A stretch of DNA of 46,329 bases from Tsukamurella spumae (lineage in GTDB: Bacteria > Actinomycetota > Actinomycetes > Mycobacteriales > Mycobacteriaceae): NCBI RefSeq assembly GCF_012396015.1, contig NZ_JAAXOQ010000030.1, forward strand, positions 1 to 46,329, written 5' to 3'. This document shows positions 18,381 through 27,200 of the stretch, one piece after another. The notes under the pieces are model-generated. The model was not told the DNA's origin. It did no database searches and saw only the letters and a list, made by a program, of their open reading frames with translations. Made by a program: the position numbers and the translations under genes. Position 1 is the stretch's first letter; the number at the start of each line of letters is the position of its first letter.

Positions 18381-19721
18381 CTAGAGGGAGAGGAAGCGGT
18401 CGAGCTCGAACGGAGTGACCACCGAACGGTAGTCGTTCCACTCCGCCCACTTGTTCCGCAGGAAGTACTCGAAGACGTGCTCCCCCAGCGTCTCCGCCAC
18501 GAGCTCGCTCTTCTCCATGAGGACGAGGGCGTCGTCGAGGCCGGACGGGAGGTCGCGGAAGCCCATCGAGCGGCGCTCGCGGGCCGTCATCTGCCGCACG
18601 TCGTCCTCGGCGGCCTCGGGCAGCTCGTATCCGCCCTTGATACCGGCCAGGCCCGCGGCGCACAGCACCGCGAACGCGAGGTACGGGTTGCACGCCGAAT
18701 CGGGCGACCGGACCTCGATGCGGCGGCTGCTGGACTTGTTCGGCGTGTACAGCGGCACGCGCACCATCGCGGAGCGGTTGGCTGCGCCCCAGGTGGCGGC
18801 GGTCGGCGCCTCGTCCCCGGTCACCAGGCGCTTGTAGGAGTTCACCCACTGGTTCGTCACGGCGGAGATCTCGGGCGCGTGGTGCAGGATGCCGGCGATG
18901 AAGGCCTTGCCCGTCGCCGAGAGCTGCAGCTCGTCGTCCGGGTCGTGGAAGGCGTTGGAGTCGCCCTCGAACAGGCTCATGTGGGTGTGCATGCCCGAAC
19001 CCGGGTGGACCGAGAAGGGCTTCGGCATGAACGAGGCCTTGACGCCCTCGGTCATCGCCACCTCCTTGACGAGGTAGCGGAAGGTCATCACGTTGTCGGC
19101 CATCGAGAGTGCGTCGGCGTAGCGCAGGTCGATCTCCTGCTGGCCGGGCCCGGCCTCGTGGTGGCTGAACTCGACGGAGATCCCCATCGCCTCCAGTGCC
19201 TCGATCGCCTTGCGCCGGAAGTTCGGCGCCGACTCGTGCACCGCCTGGTCGAAATAGCCCCCGGTGTCGGCGGGGATCGGCATGCCGTGCGGCCCGGACT
19301 CCTTGGACAGCAGGTAGAACTCGATCTCCGGGTGCACGTAGCAGGAGAAGCCCAGATCGGCGGCGCGGTTGAGCTGGCGCCGCAGCACGTGCCGGCTGTC
19401 GCCCCAGGACGGCGTCCCGTCGGGCATCGCGATGTCGCAGAACATGCGGACGGAGTGCATCTCCCCGTCTCCGCTGGTCCAGGGCAGCACCTGGAAGGTG
19501 GACGGGTCGGGCTTGGCGACGGTGTCGGCCTCCGAGACGCGGGAGAAGCCCTCGATCGAGCTGCCGTCGAAGCCGATGCCCTCGGTGAACGCGCCTTCCA
19601 GCTCCGCGGGCGCGATCGCCACGGACTTGAGGAAACCGAGCACATCGGTGAACCACAGCCGCACGAAGCGGATGTCCCGTTCCTCGATGGTGCGAAGCAC
19701 GAACTCCTGCTGCCGATCCAT
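18381..19721 (-). CDS. glnA2: Glutamine synthetase type I, GlnA2
   Basis: 446-residue glutamine synthetase-like enzyme, exactly the length of M. tuberculosis GlnA2. The start ATG at 19721 gives [19 protein letters not shown], close to the mycobacterial N-terminus, and is preceded by TAGGGT with a 7-nt spacer; GTG at 19727 is less likely. Motifs include [64 protein letters not shown] and [13 protein letters not shown]. GlnA2 in relatives is dispensable and poorly active as a glutamine synthetase. It forms an operon with glnE and shares its upstream region with a divergent FKBP-like lipoprotein. Confidence 0.97.
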   Translation of the reverse strand: MDRQQEFVLRTIEERDIRFVRLWFTDVLGFLKSVAIAPAELEGAFTEGIGFDGSSIEGFSRVSEADTVAKPDPSTFQVLPWTSGDGEMHSVRMFCDIAMPDGTPSWGDSRHVLRRQLNRAADLGFSCYVHPEIEFYLLSKESGPHGMPIPADTGGYFDQAVHESAPNFRRKAIEALEAMGISVEFSHHEAGPGQQEIDLRYADALSMADNVMTFRYLVKEVAMTEGVKASFMPKPFSVHPGSGMHTHMSLFEGDSNAFHDPDDELQLSATGKAFIAGILHHAPEISAVTNQWVNSYKRLVTGDEAPTAATWGAANRSAMVRVPLYTPNKSSSRRIEVRSPDSACNPYLAFAVLCAAGLAGIKGGYELPEAAEDDVRQMTARERRSMGFRDLPSGLDDALVLMEKSELVAETLGEHVFEYFLRNKWAEWNDYRSVVTPFELDRFLSL

Positions 19722-19728
19722 GCTCACG

Positions 19729-19734
19729 ACCCTA
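19729..19734 (-). promoter_or_regulatory. -10 of glnA2-glnE
   Basis: TAGGGT on the minus strand, 7-nt spacer to ATG at 19721. Confidence 0.6.
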
Positions 19735-19745
19735 GGCGAGAAGGT

Positions 19746-19761
19746 GTTAACGGCGTGTTAC
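19746..19761 (-). promoter_or_regulatory. Possible GlnR half-site between glnA2 and FKBP copy B
   Basis: On the minus strand GTAAC-N6-TTAAC, matching gTnAC-n6-GaAAC at all positions except the first of the second element. It begins 12 bp upstream of the glnA2 -10, where it could act on either divergent gene. Confidence 0.4.
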
Positions 19762-19809
19762 ATATGGGCTTGTCGTACCGGCGTGGATCACCGGAGGGGA
19801 CTTCCGCGC

Positions 19810-19815
19810 TAGGGT
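19810..19815 (+). promoter_or_regulatory. -10 of FKBP copy B
   Basis: TAGGGT with a 7-nt spacer to GTG at 19823. Confidence 0.55.
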
Positions 19816-19822
19816 CCGGGAC

Positions 19823-20407
19823 GTGTACACACCGTTCGCTCGGCTCACCGCCGCCGCAGCCTGCGCCACGGCGCTCGTCGGGATCGCCGGCTGCGGCGCG
19901 GCATCGGAGAAGCACTCCGCCGGCAGCAGCAGTCGCGCCCACTCGATCGACGCGTGTCCGACGTCCGCGCCCGCGGAGAACGCACGGACGATCACGCTGG
20001 CCGGAGTCACGGGGAGCGCGTCGGTCGTCGCGCCGGCCGCCGACTCGGCGCCGAGGATCACCGTCACCACGCCCTTTCAGGTCGATCGACTGCACACCGA
20101 GACCGCACACACCGGGACCGGGCAGACCGTCACCGAACAGTCCGTCGTGACCCTCTGCTACCAGGGCGTCAACGGCCGGACGGGCGCGGTCTTCGACGAC
20201 GCCTTCGCCCGTGCGACCTCCGCGGAGATGGCGCTGCCGGATCTCGTCCCGGGATTCCGGGCCGCGCTCGTGGGACAGCGGGCCGGCGCCGCCGTCGTCA
20301 CCGCGATCCCCGCCGCGCAGGCCTATCCGAAGGGCGAGCCCGACGCCGGCATCGCGCCCGGCGACAGCCTGATCTTCGCGATCAGCGTGATCGCCACGAA
20401 CTCCTGA
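19823..20407 (+). CDS. FKBP-type peptidyl-prolyl isomerase-like lipoprotein (copy B)
   Basis: 194-residue paralogue of the 12323 gene. Signal sequence with lipobox IAGC, a Ser/Ala-rich spacer, then the same plan: ITVTTPFQVDRLHTETAHTG, VVTLCYQGVNGRTGAVFDDAFARAT, LPDLVPGFRAALVGQRAGAAVVTAIP, YPKGEPDAGIAPGDSLIFAISVI. The shared blocks CYxGVNGRTG and PGFR show common descent. It is divergent from glnA2, with an intergenic gap of 101 bp. GTG start with TAGGGT 7 nt upstream. Its TGA stop is directly adjacent to the stop of the convergent protease gene. Confidence 0.8.
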   Translation: MYTPFARLTAAAACATALVGIAGCGAASEKHSAGSSSRAHSIDACPTSAPAENARTITLAGVTGSASVVAPAADSAPRITVTTPFQVDRLHTETAHTGTGQTVTEQSVVTLCYQGVNGRTGAVFDDAFARATSAEMALPDLVPGFRAALVGQRAGAAVVTAIPAAQAYPKGEPDAGIAPGDSLIFAISVIATNS

Positions 20408-22015
20408 CTACGCGGTGCAGCGCAGGTCGGCCGGCGGGATCGTGAGGTTCCGGAAGTACGCGCCCACCGCACCGTCGACGCATGCATTGCCCTCCAGCGA
20501 GACGGTGTGCTGGCTGCCCTCGTAGCTGATCAGCGACGCGCCGAGCTGCTTGGCCAGGCTGACGCCGTTCGCGTAGGGCGTCGCCGGATCGTGCGTCGTC
20601 GAGATCACGACCAACTTGGGAGCGCCGACCGCGTGCACCTCGTGCGGCTTGAGCGTGGGCGCCGCCGCCCAGAAGGCGCAGGTGCCCTTCGCGGCGCGAC
20701 CGGTGCCGCGGCCGTCGTCGAGGAAGGGCGCCGCCTTGCGGATCCCGGAGTCGAGGCGCGACAGGTCGGCGGGATCGGTGACCGCCGGACCGTCGACGCA
20801 GTTGATGGCGGTGTTGGCGTCCATCATCGGCGAGTAGTGGCCCAGCTCGTCGCGGTTGAGGTAGAGGTCGGCGATGCGCTGCAGCAGTGAGCCGTCGCCC
20901 TTCTGCAGGCCGGTCAGGCCGCGCCGCAGCGGCTCCCACAGCTGCGTGGCGTACATCGCCTGGATGGTGGCGGTGGTCGCGTCGCTGTAGCTCAGCTGCC
21001 GGCCGCCCTGGCCGCGCACCGTCTTGTCGATGAGCGGGCGCGTCAGCTGCTGGAAGCGCTCCGTGGCCTTCGACGGGTCGGTGCCCACCGGGCAGGTCGG
21101 GTACTTGGCGCAGTCCTTGGCCCAGTCCTCGAACACCGTCTGGAACCCGGCCATCTGCTGGATCGACGATTCGATCGGATCCTCCGCCGGGTCGACGGCA
21201 CCGTCGAGCACCATGGCCCGCACCTTCTCGGGGAAGGTCTCGGCGTAGATCGCGCCGATGAACGTGCCGTAGCTGTACCCGAGGTAGGTCAGCTTCTCGT
21301 CGCCGAGCACGGCCCGCAGCACGTCCAGATCACGGACGGTGTCCGCGGTTCCGACGTGCTCGAGGAACTTCTTGCCCATCTTCTCGGCGCACAGATCGGC
21401 CTGCGACTTGTTGAACTCCTCCTGCTTGGTGATGCCCGCCGGGGAGTTGTCGTAGCCGATGGTGGAGAGCCGGTTCTCGTCGCGCTGCTCGTCACTGAAG
21501 CACTTGACCGCGGGCGAGGACGCGCCGATGCCGCGCGGGTCCCAGCCCACCAGGTCGAAGGTCTGCGCGATGGGCAGCTTGTCGGCCTCCAGCGACTTGC
21601 CGGCGATCTGTTGCACGCCGGAGCCGCCGGGACCGCCCGGGTTCATCAGCAGCGAGCCCTGCTTCTGCCCGGTGGCCTTGACCCGCGCCACCGCGAGGCT
21701 CGTCTGCCCCGACCCCGGATCGTTGTAGTCGATCGGCACGGTGAGGCGCGCGCACTCGAGCTTGGTCTTGTCGTACTCGTCGATGTCGTCGGCGCGCGCC
21801 ATCTCGGCGCACGACCCCCACGACAGCCGCTGCCCGTAGTACTTCTGCAGGCCCGACGGGGCGCCCGGGACGGTGCTCGTGGGCTCGGCCGGGCCGCCGT
21901 CCACCGTCGAACTGTCCGACGGTGCGGGGCTGCCCGCGATCTGGACCGAGCATCCCGCAAGGGCGACGACGGACACGACCGCGAGCGCGGCGAACGGGAG
22001 CTTCCTGGCCTTCAC
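20408..22015 (-). CDS. CaeA/Hip1-like alpha/beta-hydrolase lipoprotein protease
   Basis: 535-residue alpha/beta-hydrolase of the tripeptidyl aminopeptidase (TAP) type. It corresponds to CaeA/Hip1 (Rv2224c), a cell-envelope serine protease or esterase, or its neighbour Rv2223c. A signal peptide with lipobox LAGC predicts a lipoprotein. The nucleophile Ser is in LGYSYGTFIGAIYAE (about residue 247). Asp and His of the triad are likely in VISTTHDPATPYANG and SYEGSQHTVSL near the C-terminus. MNPGGPGGSGV forms the oxyanion region. The frame stays open upstream through nadE to 23791, but GTG at 22015 (VKARKLPFAAL) begins the signal peptide and has CAGGAT 7 nt upstream. Confidence 0.9.
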   Translation of the reverse strand: MKARKLPFAALAVVSVVALAGCSVQIAGSPAPSDSSTVDGGPAEPTSTVPGAPSGLQKYYGQRLSWGSCAEMARADDIDEYDKTKLECARLTVPIDYNDPGSGQTSLAVARVKATGQKQGSLLMNPGGPGGSGVQQIAGKSLEADKLPIAQTFDLVGWDPRGIGASSPAVKCFSDEQRDENRLSTIGYDNSPAGITKQEEFNKSQADLCAEKMGKKFLEHVGTADTVRDLDVLRAVLGDEKLTYLGYSYGTFIGAIYAETFPEKVRAMVLDGAVDPAEDPIESSIQQMAGFQTVFEDWAKDCAKYPTCPVGTDPSKATERFQQLTRPLIDKTVRGQGGRQLSYSDATTATIQAMYATQLWEPLRRGLTGLQKGDGSLLQRIADLYLNRDELGHYSPMMDANTAINCVDGPAVTDPADLSRLDSGIRKAAPFLDDGRGTGRAAKGTCAFWAAAPTLKPHEVHAVGAPKLVVISTTHDPATPYANGVSLAKQLGASLISYEGSQHTVSLEGNACVDGAVGAYFRNLTIPPADLRCTA

Positions 22016-22022
22016 CCTGTCG

Positions 22023-22028
22023 ATCCTG
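22023..22028 (-). promoter_or_regulatory. -10 of the CaeA-like gene
   Basis: CAGGAT on the minus strand with a 7-nt spacer to GTG at 22015. Confidence 0.5.
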
Positions 22029-22057
22029 CCACGCGGCGGGCGCGGTTCCCGGGACGC

Positions 22058-22063
22058 TAGGGT
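22058..22063 (+). promoter_or_regulatory. -10 of nadE
   Basis: TAGGGT with a 6-nt spacer to ATG at 22070. The two divergent start codons here are only 54 bp apart. Confidence 0.6.
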
Positions 22064-22069
22064 TGAGCC

Positions 22070-23803
22070 ATGACGCCCCTTCGTGTCGCGGCATGCCAGA
22101 TCAACCCCGTCGTGGGCGACCTGGACGCCAATGTCACTCGCATCACTGCCGCCGCCCGGGACGCCGCCCAGAGCGGCGCGCAGGTCGCCGTGTTCGGCGA
22201 GATGGCCCTGACGGGCTACCCCGTCGAGGATCTGCTGCTGCGCCGGTCCTTCGCCGTCGATTCGCGGCAGGCCGTGCAGCGCCTCGCCCGCGCCCTCGAC
22301 GACGCCGGCTGCGGCGACCTGATCGTCGTCGTCGGCTTCCTCGACCGCGACCCGGATGCCCCCGAGACCAGCACGAACCCCACCGGCGGCGCCCGCAACG
22401 CCGCCGGCGTGCTGCACGGCGGCGAGCTCGTGGCGCGCTACGACAAGCACTTCCTGCCCAACTACGGGGTCTTCGACGAGAAGCGCTGGTTCACGCCCGG
22501 CGACCGGCTCGTGGTCCTGGACGTCGACGGGGTCCGGCTCGGCCTGGCCATCTGCGAGGACGTCTGGTGGCCCGACGGTCCCGTGGCCGGGCTGGGCGAG
22601 CTCGGCGTGGACGCGGTGCTCTGCCTCAACGCCAGCCCCTTCGAGGTGGGCAAGCCGGCGCAGCGGCGCGAGGTGGTCGCGCAGCGCGTGGCCGAGGGCG
22701 GGGCGCCCGTGATCTACGTCAACCTCGTCGGCGGGCAGGACGAGCTCGTCTTCGACGGTGACTCGTTCATCCTGGACGCCGACGGCGCGCCCGCCGTCGG
22801 GCCGCAGTTCATCGAGTTCACACAGGTCGCGGAGGTCCGCCCGTTGGGGCGCCCCACGGCGGAATCGGTCGACGGCTGGACCGTCGAGACGGTGTCGCTT
22901 CCGGCTCGGCCCAACGCGCAGTACCCGCAGCAGGTCATCGGCTGGTCCGAGCTCGACGAGCTCTCGCAGATCTGGGCGGCCCTGGTCACGGGTACCCGGG
23001 ACTACGTGCACAAGGTGGGCGGGCGCACCGTCGGGCTGGGAATGTCCGGCGGCATCGACTCGGCCCTCGTGGCCGTCATCGCCGCCGACGCGGTGGGTGC
23101 GGACAACGTGTACGGCGTGGGCATGCCCTCGAAGTACAGCTCCGACCACTCCAAGGACGACGCCGCGGATCAGGCGCAGCGGATGGGCATCCACTTCCGG
23201 TTCGAGCCGATCGAGCACATGGTGGAGGCCTTCGTCGGGCAGCTGAACCTCAGCGGCCTGGCCGAGGAGAACATCCAGGCGCGGTGCCGCGGCATGACGC
23301 TGATGTCGCTGTCCAATCTGGACGGCCACCTCGTGCTCGCCACCGGGAACAAGAGCGAACTGGCCGTGGGCTACTCGACGATCTACGGCGACGCCGTGGG
23401 CGCCTACGCCCCCATCCGCGATGTCGAGAAGTCGCTCGTGTGGGAGTTGGCCCGGTGGCGCAACGCGGTCGCGGTGGAACGGGGGCAGACGCCGCCGATC
23501 CCGGAGAACTCCATCACCAAGGAGCCGTCGGCCGAGCTGCGGCCCGGGCAGAAGGACAGCGATTCGCTGCCCGACTACGACGTGCTCGACGACATCCTGC
23601 GCCGCTACGTCGAGCAGGACCAGGGCGTCGCGGAGATCGCCGAGGCGGGCTACGAGCCCGAGCTCATCCGCAAGGTGGCCCGGCTCGTGGACCGCGCCGA
23701 GTACAAGCGGCGCCAGTACCCGCTGGGTCCCAAGATCACGCCGAAGGCCTTCGGCCGCGATCGACGGATGCCCGTCACGAACCGCTGGCACGACCCGGCC
23801 TGA
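22070..23803 (+). CDS. nadE: Glutamine-dependent NAD+ synthetase
   Basis: 577-residue NadE, which amidates deamido-NAD to NAD using glutamine. The N-terminal nitrilase-type glutaminase domain has its triad: Glu44 in FGEMALTGYP, Lys in RYDKHFLPNYG (~126) and Cys in LAICEDVWW (~162). The C-terminal synthetase domain has the ATP PP-loop SGGIDSALVAV (~326-336) and KSELAVGYSTIYGD. The size corresponds to the shorter bacterial class; the M. tuberculosis enzyme is ~679 residues and lies elsewhere on its chromosome. It is preceded by a leaderless-type promoter divergent from the CaeA-like gene. Using glutamine, it fits functionally beside the glutamine synthetase genes. Confidence 0.97.
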   Translation: MTPLRVAACQINPVVGDLDANVTRITAAARDAAQSGAQVAVFGEMALTGYPVEDLLLRRSFAVDSRQAVQRLARALDDAGCGDLIVVVGFLDRDPDAPETSTNPTGGARNAAGVLHGGELVARYDKHFLPNYGVFDEKRWFTPGDRLVVLDVDGVRLGLAICEDVWWPDGPVAGLGELGVDAVLCLNASPFEVGKPAQRREVVAQRVAEGGAPVIYVNLVGGQDELVFDGDSFILDADGAPAVGPQFIEFTQVAEVRPLGRPTAESVDGWTVETVSLPARPNAQYPQQVIGWSELDELSQIWAALVTGTRDYVHKVGGRTVGLGMSGGIDSALVAVIAADAVGADNVYGVGMPSKYSSDHSKDDAADQAQRMGIHFRFEPIEHMVEAFVGQLNLSGLAEENIQARCRGMTLMSLSNLDGHLVLATGNKSELAVGYSTIYGDAVGAYAPIRDVEKSLVWELARWRNAVAVERGQTPPIPENSITKEPSAELRPGQKDSDSLPDYDVLDDILRRYVEQDQGVAEIAEAGYEPELIRKVARLVDRAEYKRRQYPLGPKITPKAFGRDRRMPVTNRWHDPA

Positions 23804-23865
23804 GCGCCGGACCTGAGACTGCCCGGACCGGAGACACCGGCTGGGACTGTGAAAGGGAGAGATCC

Positions 23866-24723
23866 ATGAGCGAGAACCCGTTGTACGGAGGCGGATCCGG
23901 CACTGCGCCCGATGCCGAGCGGCCGCCCCGCAAGAAGGTGCGCATCCACCACCTGGCCGAGCTCAAGGAGCGCGGCGAGAAGTGGGCCATGCTCACCAGT
24001 TACGACCACATGACCGCCTCGATCTTCGACGAGGCCGGCGTCACCGCCCTGCTCATCGGCGACAGCGCAGCGAACACCGTGTACGGGTTCGACTCCACGC
24101 TGCCTATGGAGCTGGACGTGATGGCCGCGATGACGGCCGCGGTGCGCCGCGGCACGAGGTACGCACTCGTGGTGGCGGACATGCCCTTCGCGAGTTATGA
24201 GGAGTCGCCCGAGCAGGCCTACCGGAGCGCCGCGAAGCTGATGAAGGCCGGCGCCGAGGCGGTGAAGCTCGAGGGCGGCATGCACATGGCACCCACCATC
24301 GAGTTCCTGCAGCGCCGCGGCATCCCCGTGATGGCGCACATCGGCTTCACGCCCCAGTCCGTGAACTCGTTGGGCGGCAACCGGGTCCAGGGGCGGGGCG
24401 ATGCGGCGGCCGACAAGATCCGCCTCGATGCGAAGGCCGTGGACGCCGCCGGCGCCTTCTCCGTGGTGCTGGAGATGGTGCCCTCGGACGTGGCCGCGCA
24501 GGTCACCCAGGAGATCTCGATCCCCACCATCGGGATCGGCGCGGGCAACCAGTGCGACGGCCAGGTACTGGTGTGGCAGGACTTCTCCGGCCTCAACCGC
24601 GGCCGCACCGCGCGCTTCGTCAAGCGGTTCGCGAACATCGGCGACGAGCTGCTGCGCGGCGCCCAGGAGTACGTGGCGGAGGTCGCCTCGGGCGAGTTCC
24701 CCGGACCGGAGCACGGATTCTGA
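23866..24723 (+). CDS. panB: 3-methyl-2-oxobutanoate hydroxymethyltransferase
   Basis: 285-residue PanB, which adds a hydroxymethyl group from methylene-tetrahydrofolate to 2-oxoisovalerate in pantothenate and CoA synthesis. Motifs: LTSYDHMTASIFDEAGV, LIGDSAANTVYGFDST, VADMPFASYEES, AVKLEGG, VMAHIGFTPQSVN, PTIGIGAGNQCDGQVLVWQD. The ATG at 23866 follows AAAGGGAGAG, so it has a leadered mRNA. It is followed by proline iminopeptidase with a TGATG overlap at 24721-24725, showing translational coupling. Confidence 0.97.
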   Translation: MSENPLYGGGSGTAPDAERPPRKKVRIHHLAELKERGEKWAMLTSYDHMTASIFDEAGVTALLIGDSAANTVYGFDSTLPMELDVMAAMTAAVRRGTRYALVVADMPFASYEESPEQAYRSAAKLMKAGAEAVKLEGGMHMAPTIEFLQRRGIPVMAHIGFTPQSVNSLGGNRVQGRGDAAADKIRLDAKAVDAAGAFSVVLEMVPSDVAAQVTQEISIPTIGIGAGNQCDGQVLVWQDFSGLNRGRTARFVKRFANIGDELLRGAQEYVAEVASGEFPGPEHGF

Positions 24724-25715
24724 TGCGAGAGTTCTACCCCGAGATCGAGGCCTACAGCACCGAGCTGCTGGACGTGGGCGACGGCCAGCTCCTCCACGTG
24801 GAGCAGAGCGGCGACCCCGAGGGCAAGCCCGTGGTGTTCATCCACGGCGGGCCCGGCGGCGGCACCTCCCCCGAGTGCCGGCGCTTCTTCGACCCGGCGG
24901 TGTACCGCATCGTCGTGTTCGACCAGCGCGGGTGCGGGCAGTCCAAGCCGAACCTCGCGGATCCGCCGTCGGGAGCGGGGGATTCGCTGGCGGACAGGCT
25001 GGCGGTGAACACCACGCCGCATCTCATCGCGGACATCGAGAAGATCCGCGAGCACCTCGGCATCGACCGATGGCAGGTGTTCGGCGGATCGTGGGGCTCC
25101 ACGCTGGGCCTGGCGTACGCGCAGGCCCACCCGGAGCGGGTCACGGAGCTGGTGCTGCGCGGGATCTTCCTGCTCCGGCGCAGCGAGCTCGACTGGTACT
25201 ACAACGACGGTGCCTCCCACGTCTTCCCGGACAATTGGGAGCACTACCTGGCCCCGCTCGACGAGGCGGACCGGGCACCGTCGGCCGACAAGATCGCGGC
25301 CTACCACCGGCTCCTGCACTCGGACGACGAGGCGGTGGCGCTGCGCGCGGCGAAGGCCTGGTCGATGTGGGAGCGCAGCACCAGCCACCTGATCAACACG
25401 GCCGAGAGCTCCGCCGACGCCGACGACCCGCGGTTCGCGATCCCCTTCGCCCAGATCGAGAACCACTACTTCGTGCACGGAGGCTTCCTCGACGAGGGGC
25501 AGCTGCTGCGCGACATCGATCGCCTCGCCGGGATCCCCGGCGTGATCGTGCAGGGCCGCTACGACGTGGTGTGCCCCGCGCGCAGCGCGTGGGACCTGCA
25601 CCGCGCCTGGCCCACCGCCGATCTGGTGATGGTGCCCGACGCCGGCCATTCGGCCTTCGAGCCGGGCATCCGCTCAGCGCTCATCGAGGCCACCGACCGA
25701 TTCGCGAAGGGCTGA
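24723..25715 (+). CDS. pip: Proline iminopeptidase
   Basis: 330-residue prolyl aminopeptidase of the alpha/beta-hydrolase S33 family, removing N-terminal proline from peptides in the cytoplasm. Seen are HGGPGGGTSPECRRFFDP, IVVFDQRGCGQSKPN, the nucleophile in GGSWGSTLGLAYAQAHP (Ser ~123), IPGVIVQGRYDVVCPA (Asp) and PDAGHSAFEPG (His). The frame runs back into panB to 24552, but ATG at 24723 starts in the panB stop (TGATG) and gives the family N-terminus (REFYPEIEAYSTELLDV). No signal peptide. The next gene begins 3 nt after its stop. Confidence 0.95.
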   Translation: MREFYPEIEAYSTELLDVGDGQLLHVEQSGDPEGKPVVFIHGGPGGGTSPECRRFFDPAVYRIVVFDQRGCGQSKPNLADPPSGAGDSLADRLAVNTTPHLIADIEKIREHLGIDRWQVFGGSWGSTLGLAYAQAHPERVTELVLRGIFLLRRSELDWYYNDGASHVFPDNWEHYLAPLDEADRAPSADKIAAYHRLLHSDDEAVALRAAKAWSMWERSTSHLINTAESSADADDPRFAIPFAQIENHYFVHGGFLDEGQLLRDIDRLAGIPGVIVQGRYDVVCPARSAWDLHRAWPTADLVMVPDAGHSAFEPGIRSALIEATDRFAKG

Positions 25716-25718
25716 CCG

Positions 25719-27188
25719 ATGCCGGAGCAGCGTGAGATCGAGACGAAGTACGAGGTCGGCGCCGACACCGTGGCGCCCGCGCTGACCGCGGTGCGCGGCG
25801 TCGACCACGTCACGACCGACCAGGTCTTCCACCTGGTGGCGGTGTACTACGACACCGACGCCCTGGACCTGGCCGCGAGTCGGATCACGCTGCGCCGCCG
25901 CACGGGCGGCAAGGACGACGGGTGGCACCTCAAGCTGCCCGACGGTGCCGACCGTCGCGAGGTACAACTCCCGCTGGGCGGCGAGGACATCCCCGCGGAG
26001 CTCGTCGAGCGCGTCCGCGCCCTGGTGCGCGGGCGCGCCCTCGCCCCCATCGCCATCGTCGAGAACGAGCGGCACACGACCTACTGCCACGCGGTCGACG
26101 GGGAGCTCGTCGGCGAGTTCGTCGACGACCACGTGCACTCGGTCTCCCTGCTCCCCGACGGCCCCGAGAAGACCTGGCGCGAGTGGGAGTTCGAGGTTCC
26201 GGACACCCCACTGGGCCGCAAGGCGGCGATCGCCGTCGACCGGGCGCTGCGCGCCGCGGGTGGCGAGCGGCCCGATGCCGCGTCGAAGCTGGCGCGCGCC
26301 ATCGACGCCGACGTGGCCCGGGTCCCGGTCCGGCTTCCGAGGCGGATCGCGCACGCGAGCGCCGGGCAGTTGCTGACCGCCGCGCTCGCGGCGTACCGGG
26401 ACAAGCTCCTGCAGGAGGACCCGAGAGTCCGTGCCCGCGCCGAGGATTCGGTGCACCAGATGCGCATCGCCACGCGCCAGCTGCGCAGCGTGCTCACCGA
26501 GTTCTCCGGGTTCTTCGACGGGCCCGCCCGCGCCGCGCTGAGCTCGGAGCTCAAGCTCCTGGCGTCGATCCTGGGCGCCGTGCGCGACGCCGAGGTGCTG
26601 GCCGAGCGGTTCGAATCCCTCGACGCGGCCGGCGAGTTCGGGGGCGCCGGAGCGGTGCTGGCGCAGCGGCAGCACGCGGCGCAGGCCCGGGGCTGGGGCC
26701 GGGTCGATCTGGCGCTGGACTCCGACCGGTACTTCGTGCTGCTGGACGCGATCGACGCGTTCATCGCGGACCCGCCGCTGCGCGAGCGCGCCGAGCAGCC
26801 CGCCGTCAAGAGCCTGGCGCCGCTGCTGGACAAGCGGATCCGGTCCTTCGCGCGGCAGTCCGTCGTCCTGCTCGCCGACCCGGCGTGCACCGACCACGAC
26901 GTGCACGCGATCCGCAAACACGCCAAGCGGCTGCGCTACGCGTCGGCCGTCGTCGACCCGGTGGTGCGCGGCGACCTGCGATCCGAGGTCAAGGGCCTGG
27001 CGAAGGTGCAGGGCCGGCTCGGCGAGTTCCAGGACGCCACGATCGCCCGCGACGCCATCGCCGACCTGGCGGCCGAGACGACCGACCCGTCGATCGCGTT
27101 CCGGCTCGGCCGGGTGGACGCCATCGAGGAACGGCGGGCCGCGCAGGCCCGCGACAGCCTGCCCGCGCTGCTCCGCAGGCTCCGCTAG
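25719..27188 (+). CDS. CYTH-CHAD domain protein (Rv2226-like)
   Basis: 489-residue protein. Residues ~1-200 form a CYTH domain (triphosphate tunnel metalloenzyme) with the signature EIETKYEVG and alternating Glu/Lys/Arg strands such as ASRITLRRRTGGKDDGWHL. Residues ~215-489 form a CHAD helical domain with conserved His and Arg residues (HQMRIATRQLRSVLTEF, HDVHAIRKHAKRLRYASAVV). CHAD domains bind polyphosphate and CYTH enzymes hydrolyse inorganic triphosphate or nucleoside triphosphates, so a role in polyphosphate metabolism is likely. It forms an operon with panB and pip, with spacings of 0-3 nt. Confidence 0.93.
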   Translation: MPEQREIETKYEVGADTVAPALTAVRGVDHVTTDQVFHLVAVYYDTDALDLAASRITLRRRTGGKDDGWHLKLPDGADRREVQLPLGGEDIPAELVERVRALVRGRALAPIAIVENERHTTYCHAVDGELVGEFVDDHVHSVSLLPDGPEKTWREWEFEVPDTPLGRKAAIAVDRALRAAGGERPDAASKLARAIDADVARVPVRLPRRIAHASAGQLLTAALAAYRDKLLQEDPRVRARAEDSVHQMRIATRQLRSVLTEFSGFFDGPARAALSSELKLLASILGAVRDAEVLAERFESLDAAGEFGGAGAVLAQRQHAAQARGWGRVDLALDSDRYFVLLDAIDAFIADPPLRERAEQPAVKSLAPLLDKRIRSFARQSVVLLADPACTDHDVHAIRKHAKRLRYASAVVDPVVRGDLRSEVKGLAKVQGRLGEFQDATIARDAIADLAAETTDPSIAFRLGRVDAIEERRAAQARDSLPALLRRLR

Positions 27189-27200
27189 GGGCGCCGCGGC

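Noticed and set aside
14405-18418. A 1337-codon plus-strand open frame covering the EEP and glnE region
   Set aside because: It is the antisense shadow of glnE and the EEP gene, created by high GC; its composition is Arg/Gly/His-rich with no domain.
22016-23791. Upstream extension of the CaeA-like frame through nadE
   Set aside because: The extension is antisense to nadE, and the signal peptide with lipobox starts at 22015.
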